This document shows, piece after piece, positions 17,484 through 30,400 of a DNA stretch of 64,000 bases. The translations under genes and the position numbers were made by a program. The number at the start of each line of letters is the position of its first letter. Within the stretch, counting starts at the first letter, position 1. Below the pieces are notes generated by a model that saw only the letters and a list, made by a program, of their open reading frames with translations, was not told the origin of the DNA and searched no databases. Origin of the DNA: an uncultured Draconibacterium sp. (GTDB taxonomy: Bacteria; Bacteroidota; Bacteroidia; Bacteroidales; Prolixibacteraceae); the NCBI RefSeq assembly GCF_913060805.1, contig NZ_CAJXTC010000001.1:1-64000 (forward strand), in the 5' to 3' direction.

Positions 17484-18071
17484 ATGAAAAAATTAACTCT
17501 TATACTGGCACTTGCCATCATTGGATTTACAAGTGCAAAAGCACAGGTTGAAATTAAAGGCCTTGTAGGGATGAACTTTGCCACTTTCCATGGTACCGAC
17601 GCCGATATATCGGCAAAGGCCGGTTACCAATTTGGTGGTGGTGTTTTAATCGGCGACAAATTTTATGTGGAGCCGGGCATTCAGTTCGTTCGGAACTCAC
17701 GCAGCATTTTGGTTAGCGAAGGCAGCACCATTGGCGAAGTTGATTTTAGCCAGAACCTGGTTAAAATTCCGGTGTATGCAGGCTACCATGTATTGGGGCA
17801 CGAAAGCGACATGTTTGCATTACGTCTTTTCGCCGGCCCTTCAGTTTCTATTCCGGGGTCGATAAAAGATGGCGACGAGTTTTTCGATAAAGACAATATC
17901 AACAGTGCCATTTGGGCCATCGACGGAGGTATTGGTTTAGATATTCTTTTTCTGTTTGTTGAAGCAAACTACGAATATTCGTTAAACGATTATTTCTCGG
18001 ATGCTTTTAATGGCGACAATGGCAAACACGGCGCTTTTATTATAAACGCAGGAGTACATATTGATTTTTAA
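17484..18071 (+). CDS. Small outer-membrane beta-barrel protein (PorT/OmpX-like)
   Basis: A 195-residue protein with a signal peptide (ending SAKAQ). Amphipathic strands follow, and the protein ends in a beta-signal-like strand (AFIINAGVHIDF, terminal Phe). Segments such as GMNFATF, GYQFGGGVLIGDKFYVEPGIQF and LRLFAGPSV match the outer-membrane beta-barrel family PF13568. Its function is not predictable. A hairpin follows it before the next gene. Confidence 0.8.
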   Translation: MKKLTLILALAIIGFTSAKAQVEIKGLVGMNFATFHGTDADISAKAGYQFGGGVLIGDKFYVEPGIQFVRNSRSILVSEGSTIGEVDFSQNLVKIPVYAGYHVLGHESDMFALRLFAGPSVSIPGSIKDGDEFFDKDNINSAIWAIDGGIGLDILFLFVEANYEYSLNDYFSDAFNGDNGKHGAFIINAGVHIDF

Positions 18072-18090
18072 TACATACTCCAAATATTCT

Positions 18091-18124
18091 GACAGCCCCT
18101 GTGGAATAATTCGCAGGGGCTGTC
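18091..18124 (+). terminator. Hairpin after the PorT-like gene
   Basis: An 11-bp perfect stem GACAGCCCCTG / CAGGGGCTGTC with a 12-base loop, 20 bases after the stop codon. Only a weak T-run (CTTTAAATT) follows, so it may be a leaky terminator or an mRNA-stabilising stem ahead of the next plus-strand gene. Confidence 0.55.
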
Positions 18125-18148
18125 CTTTAAATTCTAAAATTTAAAATA

Positions 18149-18964
18149 ATGAAGAAACCGATAGTTATATCATTGATATTTTTCGTGGCCACTTTGATGC
18201 TGGCGAATGTTACGGCACAGGCACAGGAAAGTTTCGACAAAGTGACTATGCTAAATGGCGAAGAACACATTGGACAGGTTGTTGCCATGAACGACCAAAG
18301 TATTGAGTTTGTCCATAAAAATGAAAGCTTGAAATACTCGTATTCGAAAGCCGATATTAACAAAATTCAATTTGCAAGCGGACGGATAGAAATACTTAAT
18401 AAAGCGCAGACCGCTTCAGCTTCCGGAGCTGATGTTTCTTTGCAGGATCATCACAACAAGGTGGCGGTTTTGCCTTTTACCTACATGAGCAGCGATGGAG
18501 CGCATGATGATCAAATGGAGAAAAAGGTGCAATCCGACTGTTACACACTGATGACAAAGTTTGCCAGCGAGTTCAATCTGCAAGATCCTACTACCACAAA
18601 CGCAACCTTGATCAAACACAGTATAAATTCGTCGAATATCGACGGGTTTACACCGGCTGAATTGTGTAATATTCTAGGAGTTGAATATGTTGTAATGGGA
18701 ACCGTAAATGTTCGTTATACCAGCACAACCAATTATTCGGGCTCAAGTAAAACCAGCGAGCAAAAGAATGACAAAAAACGCACGTATACCTCAACATCAT
18801 CCAGCTCAACAGATAATTTTCAAACCCAGGTTGATATGAAAATGTATTCCGACCAGGGACAGAATATTTATGCCAATGCGCACACTTCATTCTGGATGAC
18901 AGAAGATGCTTACACTGTAACTTTACAATGGTTAATTAAACGATCGCCATTATACAGGAAATAA
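18149..18964 (+). CDS. Secreted protein with CsgG/TolB-N-like domain
   Basis: A 271-residue exported protein (signal peptide ending ANVTAQAQ). Residues about 28-85 form a small domain (GEEHIGQVVAMNDQSIEFV...YSYSKADINKIQF) resembling secreted beta-rich modules of Bacteroidota. Residues about 105-200 (KVAVLPFTYMS..., then LGVEYVVMGTVNV) look like the CsgG/curli-assembly or TolB N-terminal fold, which senses or assembles in the periplasm. A Ser/Thr-rich linker follows (TSTTNYSGSSKTSEQK). Its role is unknown. It is 78 bases downstream of the PorT-like gene and probably co-transcribed when the hairpin is read through. Confidence 0.55.
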   Translation: MKKPIVISLIFFVATLMLANVTAQAQESFDKVTMLNGEEHIGQVVAMNDQSIEFVHKNESLKYSYSKADINKIQFASGRIEILNKAQTASASGADVSLQDHHNKVAVLPFTYMSSDGAHDDQMEKKVQSDCYTLMTKFASEFNLQDPTTTNATLIKHSINSSNIDGFTPAELCNILGVEYVVMGTVNVRYTSTTNYSGSSKTSEQKNDKKRTYTSTSSSSTDNFQTQVDMKMYSDQGQNIYANAHTSFWMTEDAYTVTLQWLIKRSPLYRK

Positions 18965-19051
18965 TAGTTGCCATCGAACAAAACAATCATGCTTTTCCGG
19001 AATCACCGTTAGCGATGAACGAAAAATTATTTTTAGCGAACTCTCCCTCAC

Positions 19052-19106
19052 TCCCTCTCTTTGCAAAGAGAGGGACGATTGTGTCGAAGGCACAATCAGG
19101 GTGAGT
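19052..19106 (+). repeat. Two-hairpin dispersed repeat (DUF559-type module)
   Basis: It begins with a perfect 24-base palindrome at 19052-19075 (TCCCTCTCTTTG and its complement). The hairpin GATTGTG-TCGAAGG-CACAATC and AGGGTGAGT follow. Bases 19067-19106 match 84-123 exactly. Layout (hairpin, second hairpin, GGGTGAG tail) parallels the 3' half of the repeats around the DUF559 gene. Confidence 0.75.
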
Positions 19107-19237
19107 TAAAATATATTGAACCAAATTTTGCTATTGATTTCTAGAGACTTTCAGAAAACGAGAAATCCATGTTTTAACCGGCATGGATTTTTTTTCACCA
19201 ATTGTTTATCTTTATTGCTTCACCGAAGTTATACTCT

Positions 19238-21019
19238 ATGAACCTTAAATCGATCTATTTTTTCATTATTACTTTTCTGATGGCTGCACATGTTGTTGCT
19301 CAGCCAGATGTAGATAGCCTAAAGACCAAATACACTGCGGAAGTTAGCATCGAAAATAAAGTTTTATTAGTAACAGAAATTGCAAAATCGTATCTCAATA
19401 CCCAGCCCGATTCTGCCCGGTATTATGCAAATGATGGCCTAAAACTGTCAGAAGCGAGTAAAAATTATAGTGGCCTATTCCGATTCTATAATATTTTAGG
19501 CCGAATTGAACTGATGCAACAAAACGAAGAGGCTGCAATTGCCAGTTACGAACAGGCAATTCAGCTGTTAGATAATCTCGATAATAAAACAGAGGCATTT
19601 AGTGTTGTTATCAATTTGGGTTACCTGTATGATTTGCAAAACAAATACGTAAAAGCATTTCAGCTTTATTCCAAAGGTCTGGAATTAGCAGAAGAACTTA
19701 ACGACATTACCTGGCTCTATTCCATTTACAATAATTTCGGATCGCACCTGAAAAGCATTGGAGATTTGGAGGCCAGCAAAAAAATGTTCCACAAAACCAT
19801 TGCAATATCCAAAACGCTTAAGGAAGAGGAGCTGCATTTTTCGCCCGCCAGCGCCTACAGCAATATGGCCTCAATTTACCTTGAGGAACAAAAAACCGAT
19901 AGTGCAATGCTTTATCTCAGACAGGCGTGGAATTATCCGGGTGCGCGCAATGATGCTTACGGCGAACAAATAATGTCGGTAAATTTTGTCGATATTTTTC
20001 TGGAAACACAACAACCCGATAGTGTATCAAAATACTTAAACATTCAAAAAGCCGATCTCGAAATACTTGAGTCCTCTTTCCCGGGTTCAATTAATTTTCA
20101 ATACGCCACTTACTACCGGCAGCTGGGCGAAAACTACTACAACAACAAACAATACAAACCGGCTCTGCTCGCTTTAGAAAAAGCACTTGACTACAGCGAA
20201 AAACTGGATGAATACGACATTAAAACCCAGGTGTTACAACTACTTGCCTCAAGTAACGAGGAAAGTGGAAATATGCAAAAGGCAGCATTTTATTACAAGA
20301 GTTATGCCGAGAGCAGTAATATCCTTAACGAACGTAATTCGGGTGAAGAGATAATAAAATTAAGGGCAAAGCATGAGCTGGATAAAGAATTGACCGAGGC
20401 AAAAAATGAGCTTGCGGTTATAAAATTCAGAAAAGATAAAAAGGATATGGTCTTTATTATCATTCTGTTGTTGTCGGTTTCAGCAGCACTTGTGATTTTA
20501 CTACTGTTCCTGCAACAGCGCAATCGCCACAAGCAACTGCAAACCGAGGAAGCCTTGCACCGTATGGAAAAAGAAAAGGTATCAGAAGAACTGGATCACA
20601 AGAAAAAAGAAATGGCCACCAACGGAATGTACCTCGCCCAGAAAAACAATCTAATTCTACTTGTCTCAAAAAAATTAACAGAAATCCAGAATGACCTGCC
20701 ACAAAAGGATGCAGGGAAAATTAAAGAAATAATTGAAGAACTAGGAAGCAAAGCCCACGATAACTCCTGGGAAGAATTTGAAAAACGCTTTAAGGAAGTA
20801 CATACCGATTTTTACGAGCGCCTGAGTAAAGCCTATCCTAAATTAACGGCGGGCGATTTGCGTTTATGCGGATTCCTGCGGCTAAATATGTCGAACAAAG
20901 AAATAGCCGCCATTACCTATCAGAACGTGGAAAGCTTAAAAACGGCCCGTTATCGTTTACGAAAAAAACTGGGACTTTCGCGGGAAGTTAACCTCATCCA
21001 CTTTTTAACGAAATTTTGA
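19238..21019 (+). CDS. TPR signalling protein with C-terminal LuxR-like helix-turn-helix
   Basis: The ATG at 19238 is chosen over a TTG at 19202 because it begins a clean signal peptide (IIT FLMAAHVVAQ). The 593-residue product has about 350 residues of TPRs in the periplasm, one transmembrane helix around 405-425, a long coiled coil, and a C-terminal helix-turn-helix (LTAGDLRLCGFLRLN...NKEIAAITYQNVESLKTARYR). This layout is common in Bacteroidota for one-component regulators that sense the envelope and bind DNA at the membrane. It lies directly upstream of the giant surface-protein gene, and the gap between them holds four copies of a short motif, so control of that gene is plausible. Confidence 0.8.
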   Translation: MNLKSIYFFIITFLMAAHVVAQPDVDSLKTKYTAEVSIENKVLLVTEIAKSYLNTQPDSARYYANDGLKLSEASKNYSGLFRFYNILGRIELMQQNEEAAIASYEQAIQLLDNLDNKTEAFSVVINLGYLYDLQNKYVKAFQLYSKGLELAEELNDITWLYSIYNNFGSHLKSIGDLEASKKMFHKTIAISKTLKEEELHFSPASAYSNMASIYLEEQKTDSAMLYLRQAWNYPGARNDAYGEQIMSVNFVDIFLETQQPDSVSKYLNIQKADLEILESSFPGSINFQYATYYRQLGENYYNNKQYKPALLALEKALDYSEKLDEYDIKTQVLQLLASSNEESGNMQKAAFYYKSYAESSNILNERNSGEEIIKLRAKHELDKELTEAKNELAVIKFRKDKKDMVFIIILLLSVSAALVILLLFLQQRNRHKQLQTEEALHRMEKEKVSEELDHKKKEMATNGMYLAQKNNLILLVSKKLTEIQNDLPQKDAGKIKEIIEELGSKAHDNSWEEFEKRFKEVHTDFYERLSKAYPKLTAGDLRLCGFLRLNMSNKEIAAITYQNVESLKTARYRLRKKLGLSREVNLIHFLTKF

Positions 21020-21414
21020 ATACCTTCCTTACCCAAAGCTGATCTGGTGACTCCTAATCACCTGATCAGTAAAATGGCAGCCCTTGCTTATTCACCAGAT
21101 GCCTCCAAGTCATCAGGTGAACTTCCCAAAGCTGATCAGCAAGATTGGCATTGTACACTTTTTGTTACCCCCGCATGTTAACATTTCTGCAGCTTACTGA
21201 AGTTAGCTAGCAATGTAATATGTTAAATTTGCAATTTAGTTAAGATTTAAAGCAACTTTCCAAAACCACTTTTAGTTGTATTTGTTTCATATTTTGTATT
21301 TTAAACAAGCTTAATTAACAAACGTAACTAAAGATCGTATTGATCGAATGTAATTTTACCATTCGATACCATTAGACGAACTACTCAATTTAAAAACAAA
21401 AAACACCAAATAGC
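21020..21414. promoter_or_regulatory. Upstream region of the giant surface-protein gene with ATCWGGTGA motif cluster
   Basis: Four copies of ATCWGGTGA occur at 21042-21050 (+), 21058-21066 (-), 21092-21100 (-) and 21112-21120 (+), plus GCTGATCAGC at 21131-21140. They pair into two hairpins (21039-21069 and 21091-21121), each with one mismatch. The rest is AT-rich and must contain the promoter, but no exact TAnnTTTG box was found (TGTATTTG near 21276 differs at one position). The cluster could be an operator array or a terminator for the preceding regulator gene. Confidence 0.45.
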
Positions 21415-24400
21415 ATGCAAAACTTTACCTGCAAAACCAACACTTTGAAAGTATTCCGAATTTCCGGACTTTTTGTTTTACTCCTTTTTATTACAGGGTT
21501 TGGCCAAAATTTAAATGCCCAAAACCGGATAATCGTGAATCCTTCCTTTGAAACGGGTTCGGGGATTCCACACAACGACGTTGCTTATCTTGAATCGCAG
21601 GTTGGCGATAATCCACAGATTGATGGCTGGTACTCAACACATATAACTTATAACGGAGCAGAAGGTGCAATTGAACACTGGAGGACAGGATTTCTGAGCA
21701 CACCCTCGCAGAATGGTGATTATCATGTCGAACTTAACGTGTCTCAGTCGTCCAGGTTGTATCAAATCGTTTTCCTGGTAAATGGCGAAACCATCGATTG
21801 GGAATACTACCACAGGCAACGCGTTGCAACTGCTACTGAAACTGTTCAGTATTCGATATACAGCGAGGATGGAAGCTCGAAATTATACACCATCGACACC
21901 CACACAGCAAGTAGCACAAGCGCGTGGGATCACCGTACCGGGAGTTATACGTTTACCGGTTCAACCGGTGTCTACCAAATTGGCTTTGAATCAACCACTG
22001 GTGGCGGCTCAGGGAATTTTCTGGATAACGTAAACATTGGACTGAAAGGATTAACCGAATTCAGACAGAGTTCAATTACAATAAACGAATCGGAAGCTGC
22101 AGGATTTGATCCACATATTGTGGTGAACGGTGAGGTACAAAGTGCTTCCACCATAACTTTTACGGTTATTTCAGTAGATGCTGATGAAGGTATCGATTAT
22201 ACTTTCCCAACAAAAACACTCAACGTTCCTATTGGAGATTATGGAATTGCAGACTCTCTTTCATTAGGATTTTCGTTGATTAACGATACGAAAGGAAGAG
22301 GCGACCGCACGATTCAGATCAACCTGAGTTCAGCAAGTGGCGATCTGGACGTTAGAGATGCCAATGGCGATGGTTTAAAGCAAACATTGACCATACATGT
22401 TATTGACGACGATCCATCACCCGGCGATGTTCCAAAAGCCGAACTTTGGCTCGATGCTTCCGATCCCGATGCCGATGGCAATCCAGGAAACAACCCGGCT
22501 GATAATACGGATGTTACTACATGGACAGATAAATCAGGAAACGGAAACGATGTTACCACTGCAGGTATTGCAGGAAGTGGTATCAACCCACCATCGTATT
22601 TGAATAATCAGTTTAACGGTCAGGCTGCGCTGCGTTTTGATAAAGGCAACAATGAAGCGCTGGGAAAAGTCCTGGCCTCGGATTATATTGGCGATTTTAC
22701 GCTCTTTATCGTTTTGCAGGGGCAAACCGCAAGTCCTGCTGATTATGATGCCTTTTTCTCTTCCTGGAATAATCCTTCACAGACGAATAGTTTTCAGATT
22801 GATTACCTTGCAAGTTCCCAAAATTTCCAGGTGCGAACCAATCACGGTAACTTAGCATTCGGACCTTTCAACCAGGAACTGGATCTGTTTACCGTCAGGC
22901 AATCGGGAACAACATTAAAAACATTGTCTGATGGCGTGGAACAAAACCAGCAGGATCTTGGAACAGCATTGGGCTTCAACGCATACAGGATAGGTGCAAA
23001 CAGGAATAGTAAACAATTCTATGATTCAAAAATTGCGGAAGTAATCGTTTACGCGCGTGCACTTACTGATTGTGAACTGGAACAGGTAAACGATTATCTT
23101 GGGGCAAAATACGGCCGCGATTATTACGATATTGCTGCAAATTTCGATCATGCAACTGCATTTCCCAACGATGTTACCGGAGTAGGAGCTTTCGGTTCAG
23201 CATGTTCGGGAATCAAGCAAATCAATACCGCAACCTCCAGTATACTTACCATCGATAATCCAAGCTCGAACGATACTCAGGGCGAATTCCTGACGCTGGC
23301 ACACGACGCAGGAACGCTGACAGCAACAGGAGCAAATTTACCGGCTACTCTTTCAGGAAGAACCCGATTGGCAAAATCGTGGAAAGCCGACCGCGATGGC
23401 GATGTCGGAACGGTAGATATGGAGTTCGACTTAAGTGGAATAGCCGGAATTGGAACACAGGCATCAGATTTTAAATTAGTTATTGATACCGATGGCGATG
23501 GAAATTTCCAAACCGGAACCGTTCAGACCATAGATGCAACAGCTTTTGCAAGCAATAAGGTTGAATTTAATGCAGTAACCCTTCCTGATAATGCTGTTTT
23601 TACAATTGTGGTGGGAGCGACCTCTGGACCGGGTGTAAACGGTCCTAATCTTTGGCTAAAAGCAGATAACGGTGCGACAAACAGTGGCGCCAATCTTACC
23701 GGTTGGACAGACCAGACCGGAACAAATACGTTTACCGTTACTGGTACTCCTGGTTTTCAGGCGGATGCCATCAATTTTAACCCAGCTGTTACATTCAATA
23801 ACACCGATCCGGTGACGTCTTTGCCTTCTGATCGGCTTTCGGGTAATACAGATATTACTTATGTCGATGGTTTTGCCGTATACAAGCATACCAGTAACAA
23901 CTCAAACTTTTTAGGAAGTACAGCTCCCGGATTGGCTTATGGCGCAGCAATCTTTGCGAGTTTTGGTGCAAACAGCAGTTATGTAAGCAATGGGACAGGA
24001 ACTTTTTATTCCAATTTCACATCCCCGGGCTTAACAAATAGTTACAATGTGGTGAATATGGATGTGTCTCCAACCACAAATCCGTTCGCTTCAGGCAGAG
24101 TTAATGGAATTGCCCAAACTTTAAGTTCACCAGGTTCCGATTATGCCAACATCGTGTTTACCCCAATGATAGGTGGTACCAACAACGCAGGAAGTGCAGG
24201 TAGTTCAGGTTGGCCTCATGCCGTTGGAGAAGTGACAGAAATCGTGCTTTACCCCTCCGGCCTCTCTGCAACGGAAAAGCTGAAAGTAGAATCTTATCTT
24301 GCCATTAAGTATGGTATTCATTTGGCTGGAAATTACGTTAACAGCGGAGGCACACCGATCTGGGATGCTACCATTAATGCCACATATCACAATGATGTTT

Positions 24401-27400
24401 TCGGTATTGGTAAAGATGACGGCAGTGGCCTGAACCAAGGTTCATCGAACAGTATTAATACCGGAAACGGAAACGGAACAGGGCAGTCAGGAAAATGCAA
24501 TATCCAGATTGCGGGCGCAGCCTCTTTAGACGATGGTGATTTTTTAATGATCGGGAACGATGGCGGCGCATTAAGCGAACAGACTACCGGACTTCCAACG
24601 AGTTTAAGCGGATATCTAAGATTGGGCCGGCAGTGGAAAGTAAAACGCACCGGCGATCTTACCAATAATTTTATTTTTGACCTTAACGGCTTATCACTTG
24701 GCGGAAGCGCTTCATCCGACTTTAAACTTATTGTTGATGTAGATGGCGACGGTGATTTTACCACCGGAACCGTGACTGAATACAGTGGGATATACGTTAA
24801 TAACACTTTGACTTTCCTGGCGCTGGATCTACCTGACGGTTCTGTATTTACCCTTGTCACTGGCCCTGGCAATCCTGACTGGACATTCACTAAAGAAACT
24901 ACATCGACCAGTTATTCCCAGGTTAATGAAGCACTTATTTACAAATTGACTTTATCCAACACCGGGAATGTTGATATTTCAAATATTCAGCTTGACGATC
25001 CCGGATCGCTTAATCCGATAATATTTCCAAATGCAAACGAAGACGCCAACAGTGATGGTTTATTAAATCCCGGAGAAATCTGGACAGCTGTTTATCCTCA
25101 CCCGGTAACACAGGCCGACCTGGATGCCGGAAGTTATACAAACATTGCAACGGCTTCAGGTTCTTCGGCAGCCGGTCCGCCACCAACATTGTCGGATACG
25201 GTTACGGTAGATGCGATTCAAACACCACAAATCTTACTCGAAATATCAGCCGATACACTGGTGTATGGTGCCGTTGGAGAACCGATCGCTTTCAAGCTAA
25301 AAGCAAGTAACACCGGTAATGTAACATTGGATAGTGTATCGCTTGATTTAGTCCTTGAAACCAGAAGCTGGGGAGTTGGTTCCATGGCTCCTGGTTCAGT
25401 CGACAGTATTGAGTTTACATATTTGATAAAGCAAGAAGACCTGGATCGGGGATATATTGCCTATGGAACAACCATATATGGAACCAGCCCAAGCGGAGTT
25501 CGGGTTTCTTATTACGATGAGATCTTTTTAAACGCTAATCAGCGTCCCTCGTTCAGTATCGTTAAAACAGGTCTGGCTCCTGATTTCAGATCGTTGGGAG
25601 ATATACAGTTTGAGATTGTTTCAACCAATACCGGAAACGTTACTATCGGGCAGGTGGCATTGATTGACTCACTTGTTAACCTGGTAAAACCGCTACCGGA
25701 TATGGCGCCCGGAGATATACATACCGACACCATAACGTATTCGTTGACGCAGGCCGATCTGGATGCCCGGGAGGTTATCAATGTTGCCACTATATACGGA
25801 CGAATGGGCAATAACGGTCTGGAAGTAACAGATACCGACAGAGTTGTAATTGACGGTATTCCCAGACCGGAACTGGAATTGATAAAAACCGCCGATGTTA
25901 GCAGTTACGAGCAGTTGGGACATACCATTACCTACACCTTTACTGCAAATAACACAGGGAACGTTACGCTTTCGAATGTAACGCTTGATGATCCGCTAAC
26001 AGGAACAACTGCAAAAGATCTTGGGTCGATCGCTCCGGGGAAATCAGCAAAATTTACGGCAGATTATACTATCACCCAGGTTGATATAGATGCCGGATCA
26101 TTAACGAATATTGCAATGCTTAGTGGCACAGATCCTGCATCAACTGTCGTTTCTGCAAACGATACGCTAACAATTTATGCTAATCAGGCCCCTGAAATTG
26201 TTCTAGAAAAAGCGGCCATTGAGCAAAACTTTGATGCGCCGGGAGATGTAATAAATTATTTGCTGGAATTAAAGAATCCGGGAAATGTGACAATGACGAA
26301 TGTTCATGTTTCGGATCCTCTTGCAGCAATTGATACGGTGTTGAGTACTCCAATAATTCCGGGTGGCCATGCATTCTTGAGTGGAAGCTACACCGTTAAT
26401 CAATCAGACATTGATGCCGGGTATATAACCAACGTGGCAACTGTAACCGCTACTGATCCAAACGTTACAACATGGTCGGATAACGCTACGGTTACAGTTA
26501 ATGCAGATCAACACCCATCAATCGAACTAACCAAAACAGCAGACACTTTAAGCTATTCGGCAGTAGACGACTTAATTACTTATTTTATTGAAGTTGAGAA
26601 TACAGGTAATGTAACAATTACCGATGCTGTTGTTAATGATCCGCTTACCGGATTCACGACAACAATAACAACACTTGGGCCGGGTGCTATTGAGAATTTT
26701 ACTACCACACACACCATAACCCAGGCAGATATCGATACAGCTTATGTTTTGAATACTGCTTTGGTTATCGGCGACGCCAGCGGAACAAGTGTTGAGGCCG
26801 GCGATCAGGTTAAAGTGTTTGCACTTCAGGCTCCGGGTATTGAACTGTCCAAATCGGTTGATTCAACCGTATTCTTTTTGGCCGGCGATATTGCCGAGTA
26901 TAAATTTGAAGTAAATAACACCGGAAACGTTACGCTCACAAATATCCAGTTGGATGATCCTCGGATTCCGTATTCGGAAAATATCGCACAATTACTTCCG
27001 GGAGAGGTTTGGGCTGACTCGGTGCAATACGCACTTACCCAGTCCGATGTCGATAGCAAGGTTATAAAGAATACCGCCACTGTATCGGCAAATACACCTG
27101 AAGGAACTACAGTAAGTGATAGCGACGATGCCTATATTACTATTGATGGTGTTGGCGCATTAGAAGTAATAAAAGTTACGGATACCAAACAATATAGCGC
27201 GCCGGGCGATTCCGTGAAATTCGCACTGGGTATTTTCAATATTGGGAATGTAACATTAGAAAATGTAGTCCTTACTGATTCGCTGACTTCAGAGACCTGG
27301 AACATCGGTAATATGGATCCATTTTCTTATATCATATACGAAGTGGCTTACGAGGCAACGCAGGCCGACATTGATAATGGAACAATCCGGAATGTGGCTT

Positions 27401-30400
27401 CCGCCACCGGAAATACCACTTTGGGAGATCCGGTTACAGCTATGGATGAAGCCATTTCGAAAGCTGTTACTAGCAGTGCAATTGAAATCAGCAAAAAAGC
27501 AAAAACAAAAACATACGAGTCTGTTGGCGATGTCATAAATTACACGATTACCGTTAGTAATGTCGGAAATGTTACCTTAAGTAATGTTGTGGTGACAGAT
27601 ACATTAACCGGCCTGATACAGCCAATCGGAACGATGGCTCCGGGCGACATTCAGACGATAAACACCAGCTATACCATCACCCAGGCTGATATTGACGGTG
27701 GAGTACTTTACAATACTGCTATAATAGATGCCACTAATCCGAAAAGTTCGAGTATCGAAAATCAGGATACCGAAAAAGTCACGGCTTTACAATCTCCATC
27801 GGTAAGTATCACAAAAACGGCGAGCGATACCACTTACAACTCTGTTGCCGATGTTATAACTTATTCCATAACCGTAAAAAATACCGGAAACGTAACCTTA
27901 ACCGATGTTGAAGTTGTAGATGCTTTAATTGCATTGGATCAGACACTTGTAAGCCTGGCGCCGGGAGATTCAAGCGTTTTCACGGGGGATTATGCCATAA
28001 CTCAAACGGATATTGATGCCGGGGAAGTTATCAATGCAGCCATAGCAACGGGAGTTTCGCCAAAGAAAGTTAACGTTTATGATATAGCAGAAGAAACTGT
28101 TGTTGCAGAACAAAATCCATCACTTAGTATAGCTAAAACTGCCGACAAAAGCAGTTTCTCTGTGGTTGGTGAGATAATCAACTACAATCTGCGTGTTCAA
28201 AATACCGGAAACGTGACTTTAACCGCTGTTCAGGTTGAAGATCCGTTAACTGCAACTTCTGTAAACCTGGGGGCTTTGGCTCCGCTGGATGTTCAGGATA
28301 TTCTGGTTTCCTATACCGTAAAACAGTCGGATTTGGATAATGGATACATCGAGAATGAAGCAACTGTTTATGGTTCCGTTCCAGGATTGAATAAAGTGGA
28401 AACAAAAGATCAGCTGACCATTAACGCCATCCAAAAACCGTTAATGAAGCTGACCAAATCTGCCGTTCAGAGTAATTACACTACCATTGGCAACAAAATT
28501 GACTATAAATTGGCTCTTGAAAATACAGGTAATGTTACGCTTTCGAATGTTCAGGTGAGTGATCCGCTAACCGGAGTAAACCAGACTTTCGCCAGTGTTG
28601 CTCCGGCAGAAATAAAAACAATTGATGCGTCTTATTTTATTACTCAGGCCGACCTCGATTCAGGCTCCGTAACAAATGTTGCCAATGCGCAAGCAACAGC
28701 ACCGGATTTGAGCACATTGCAATCAACTGATTCTTTAACGGTGATTGCGTTGCAGGCCCCATCAATAAAAATAGATAAAACCGCCTCACCTCAACTGGTT
28801 GAAAATGTTGGTGACATTATTAAATATACTTTTGTAATTAGCAATTCTGGTAATGTTACTTTAAGAGACGTGAATTTAACTGATCCGAGAATTCCGGTTG
28901 ATCTTGACTTCCCTGTGATTACGCCAGGAGGAGTCTGGACCACTTCTCTGGATTACGACGTTACTCAGGAAGACTTAGATGGATTACTAATTGCGAATAC
29001 GGCTTATGTTTCTGCAGAAGGCCCCAATTCAACGATTACGGATAAAGATCATGCGCTGGTAGCCGTAAAAGACAAAGGAGCAATAGAGGTAGTAAAAACT
29101 ACAAGCGATACAATTTATTCGGCACCGGGAGACCGTTTGCGGTATACGGTTGAAGTTACCAACATCGGAAATATCACCCTCGCAGATGTACTTGTTAGTG
29201 ATTCATTAACCAACGAGACCTGGACAATTGATACGCTGGCACCGGGCGCATCGCAGCAATTCCTGTCGGTTTACAATGTGGTTCAGGATGACATCGACAG
29301 AGGCACCGTATTAAATCAAGGGAAAGCGACAGCTAATGAGGCAACTCCATTGGGAAGATATGTAGAGTCGGTAGATGAAGCCACTTCAACTGCCGCGCGA
29401 AATGCTGCATTCGAATTGAATAAAACTGCAACTGCCAATACGTATTCAAAAGTAGGTGAAGTAATTCGCTACAATCTGGAAGTTAAAAATACAGGTAATG
29501 TTACACTGGAAAATATTACGGTAACAGATCCTCTGACCGGAACAAACCAGACAATAGCAACTTTAGCGCCGGGCACAAGCCAGAGTGTTTCTGCTAATTA
29601 TGCCATCACTCAGGCCGACATTGACAATGATTCTGTGATTAACACAGCAACAATCGATGGCAACGAAATATATAATCCATCAGGAACATTGTCAGATAAC
29701 GATTCATACACTGTTTATGCTGTTCAAAATCCGGGTATCGAAGTTGTTAAAACAGCTGATAAATCAACTTACAATACCGATGGCGAAGTGATTGATTATA
29801 CGCTTGAAGTCAGCAACACAGGAAATGTAACACTCCACGATGTTGTGCTGACAGATACACTAACCGGGACAGTTCAAAACATCGGGATAATGGCTCCAGG
29901 TGATATTCAAACTTATCACGGGCTGTATTCAATCAAGCAATTGGATATGGATGCCGGATCATTGTATAACGAGGCTGCTGTAACGGCACTTACACCTCAG
30001 AATGCGAGTGTAAATGATCTGGATTCACTGACTCTTTCAGCAAACCAGTTCGCAGCAATTTCGCTGAATAAAACTTCTGATGTATCAAGTTTTGATGCAG
30101 TTGGTGACGTTATTACCTACACGATTGAAGTGAGCAATGCCGGTAATGTAACTTTAAATGATGTAACCATTGTTGATCCGCTTACCGGAACAAACATAAA
30201 TATTGGAAGTCTTCTTCCTCGCCAGACAAAAACAGAGACGGCAACTTATACTGCTACCCAATCTGATTTGGATGCCGGGTTGATTCAAAATACTGCTTCG
30301 GTAACAGGAATCGATCCTAAAGGGAAAAATGTTAGGGCAAATGATATAAATACGGTGATCGCTTTGCAAGCACCGGCACTTGATTTTGAAAAAACAGCCA

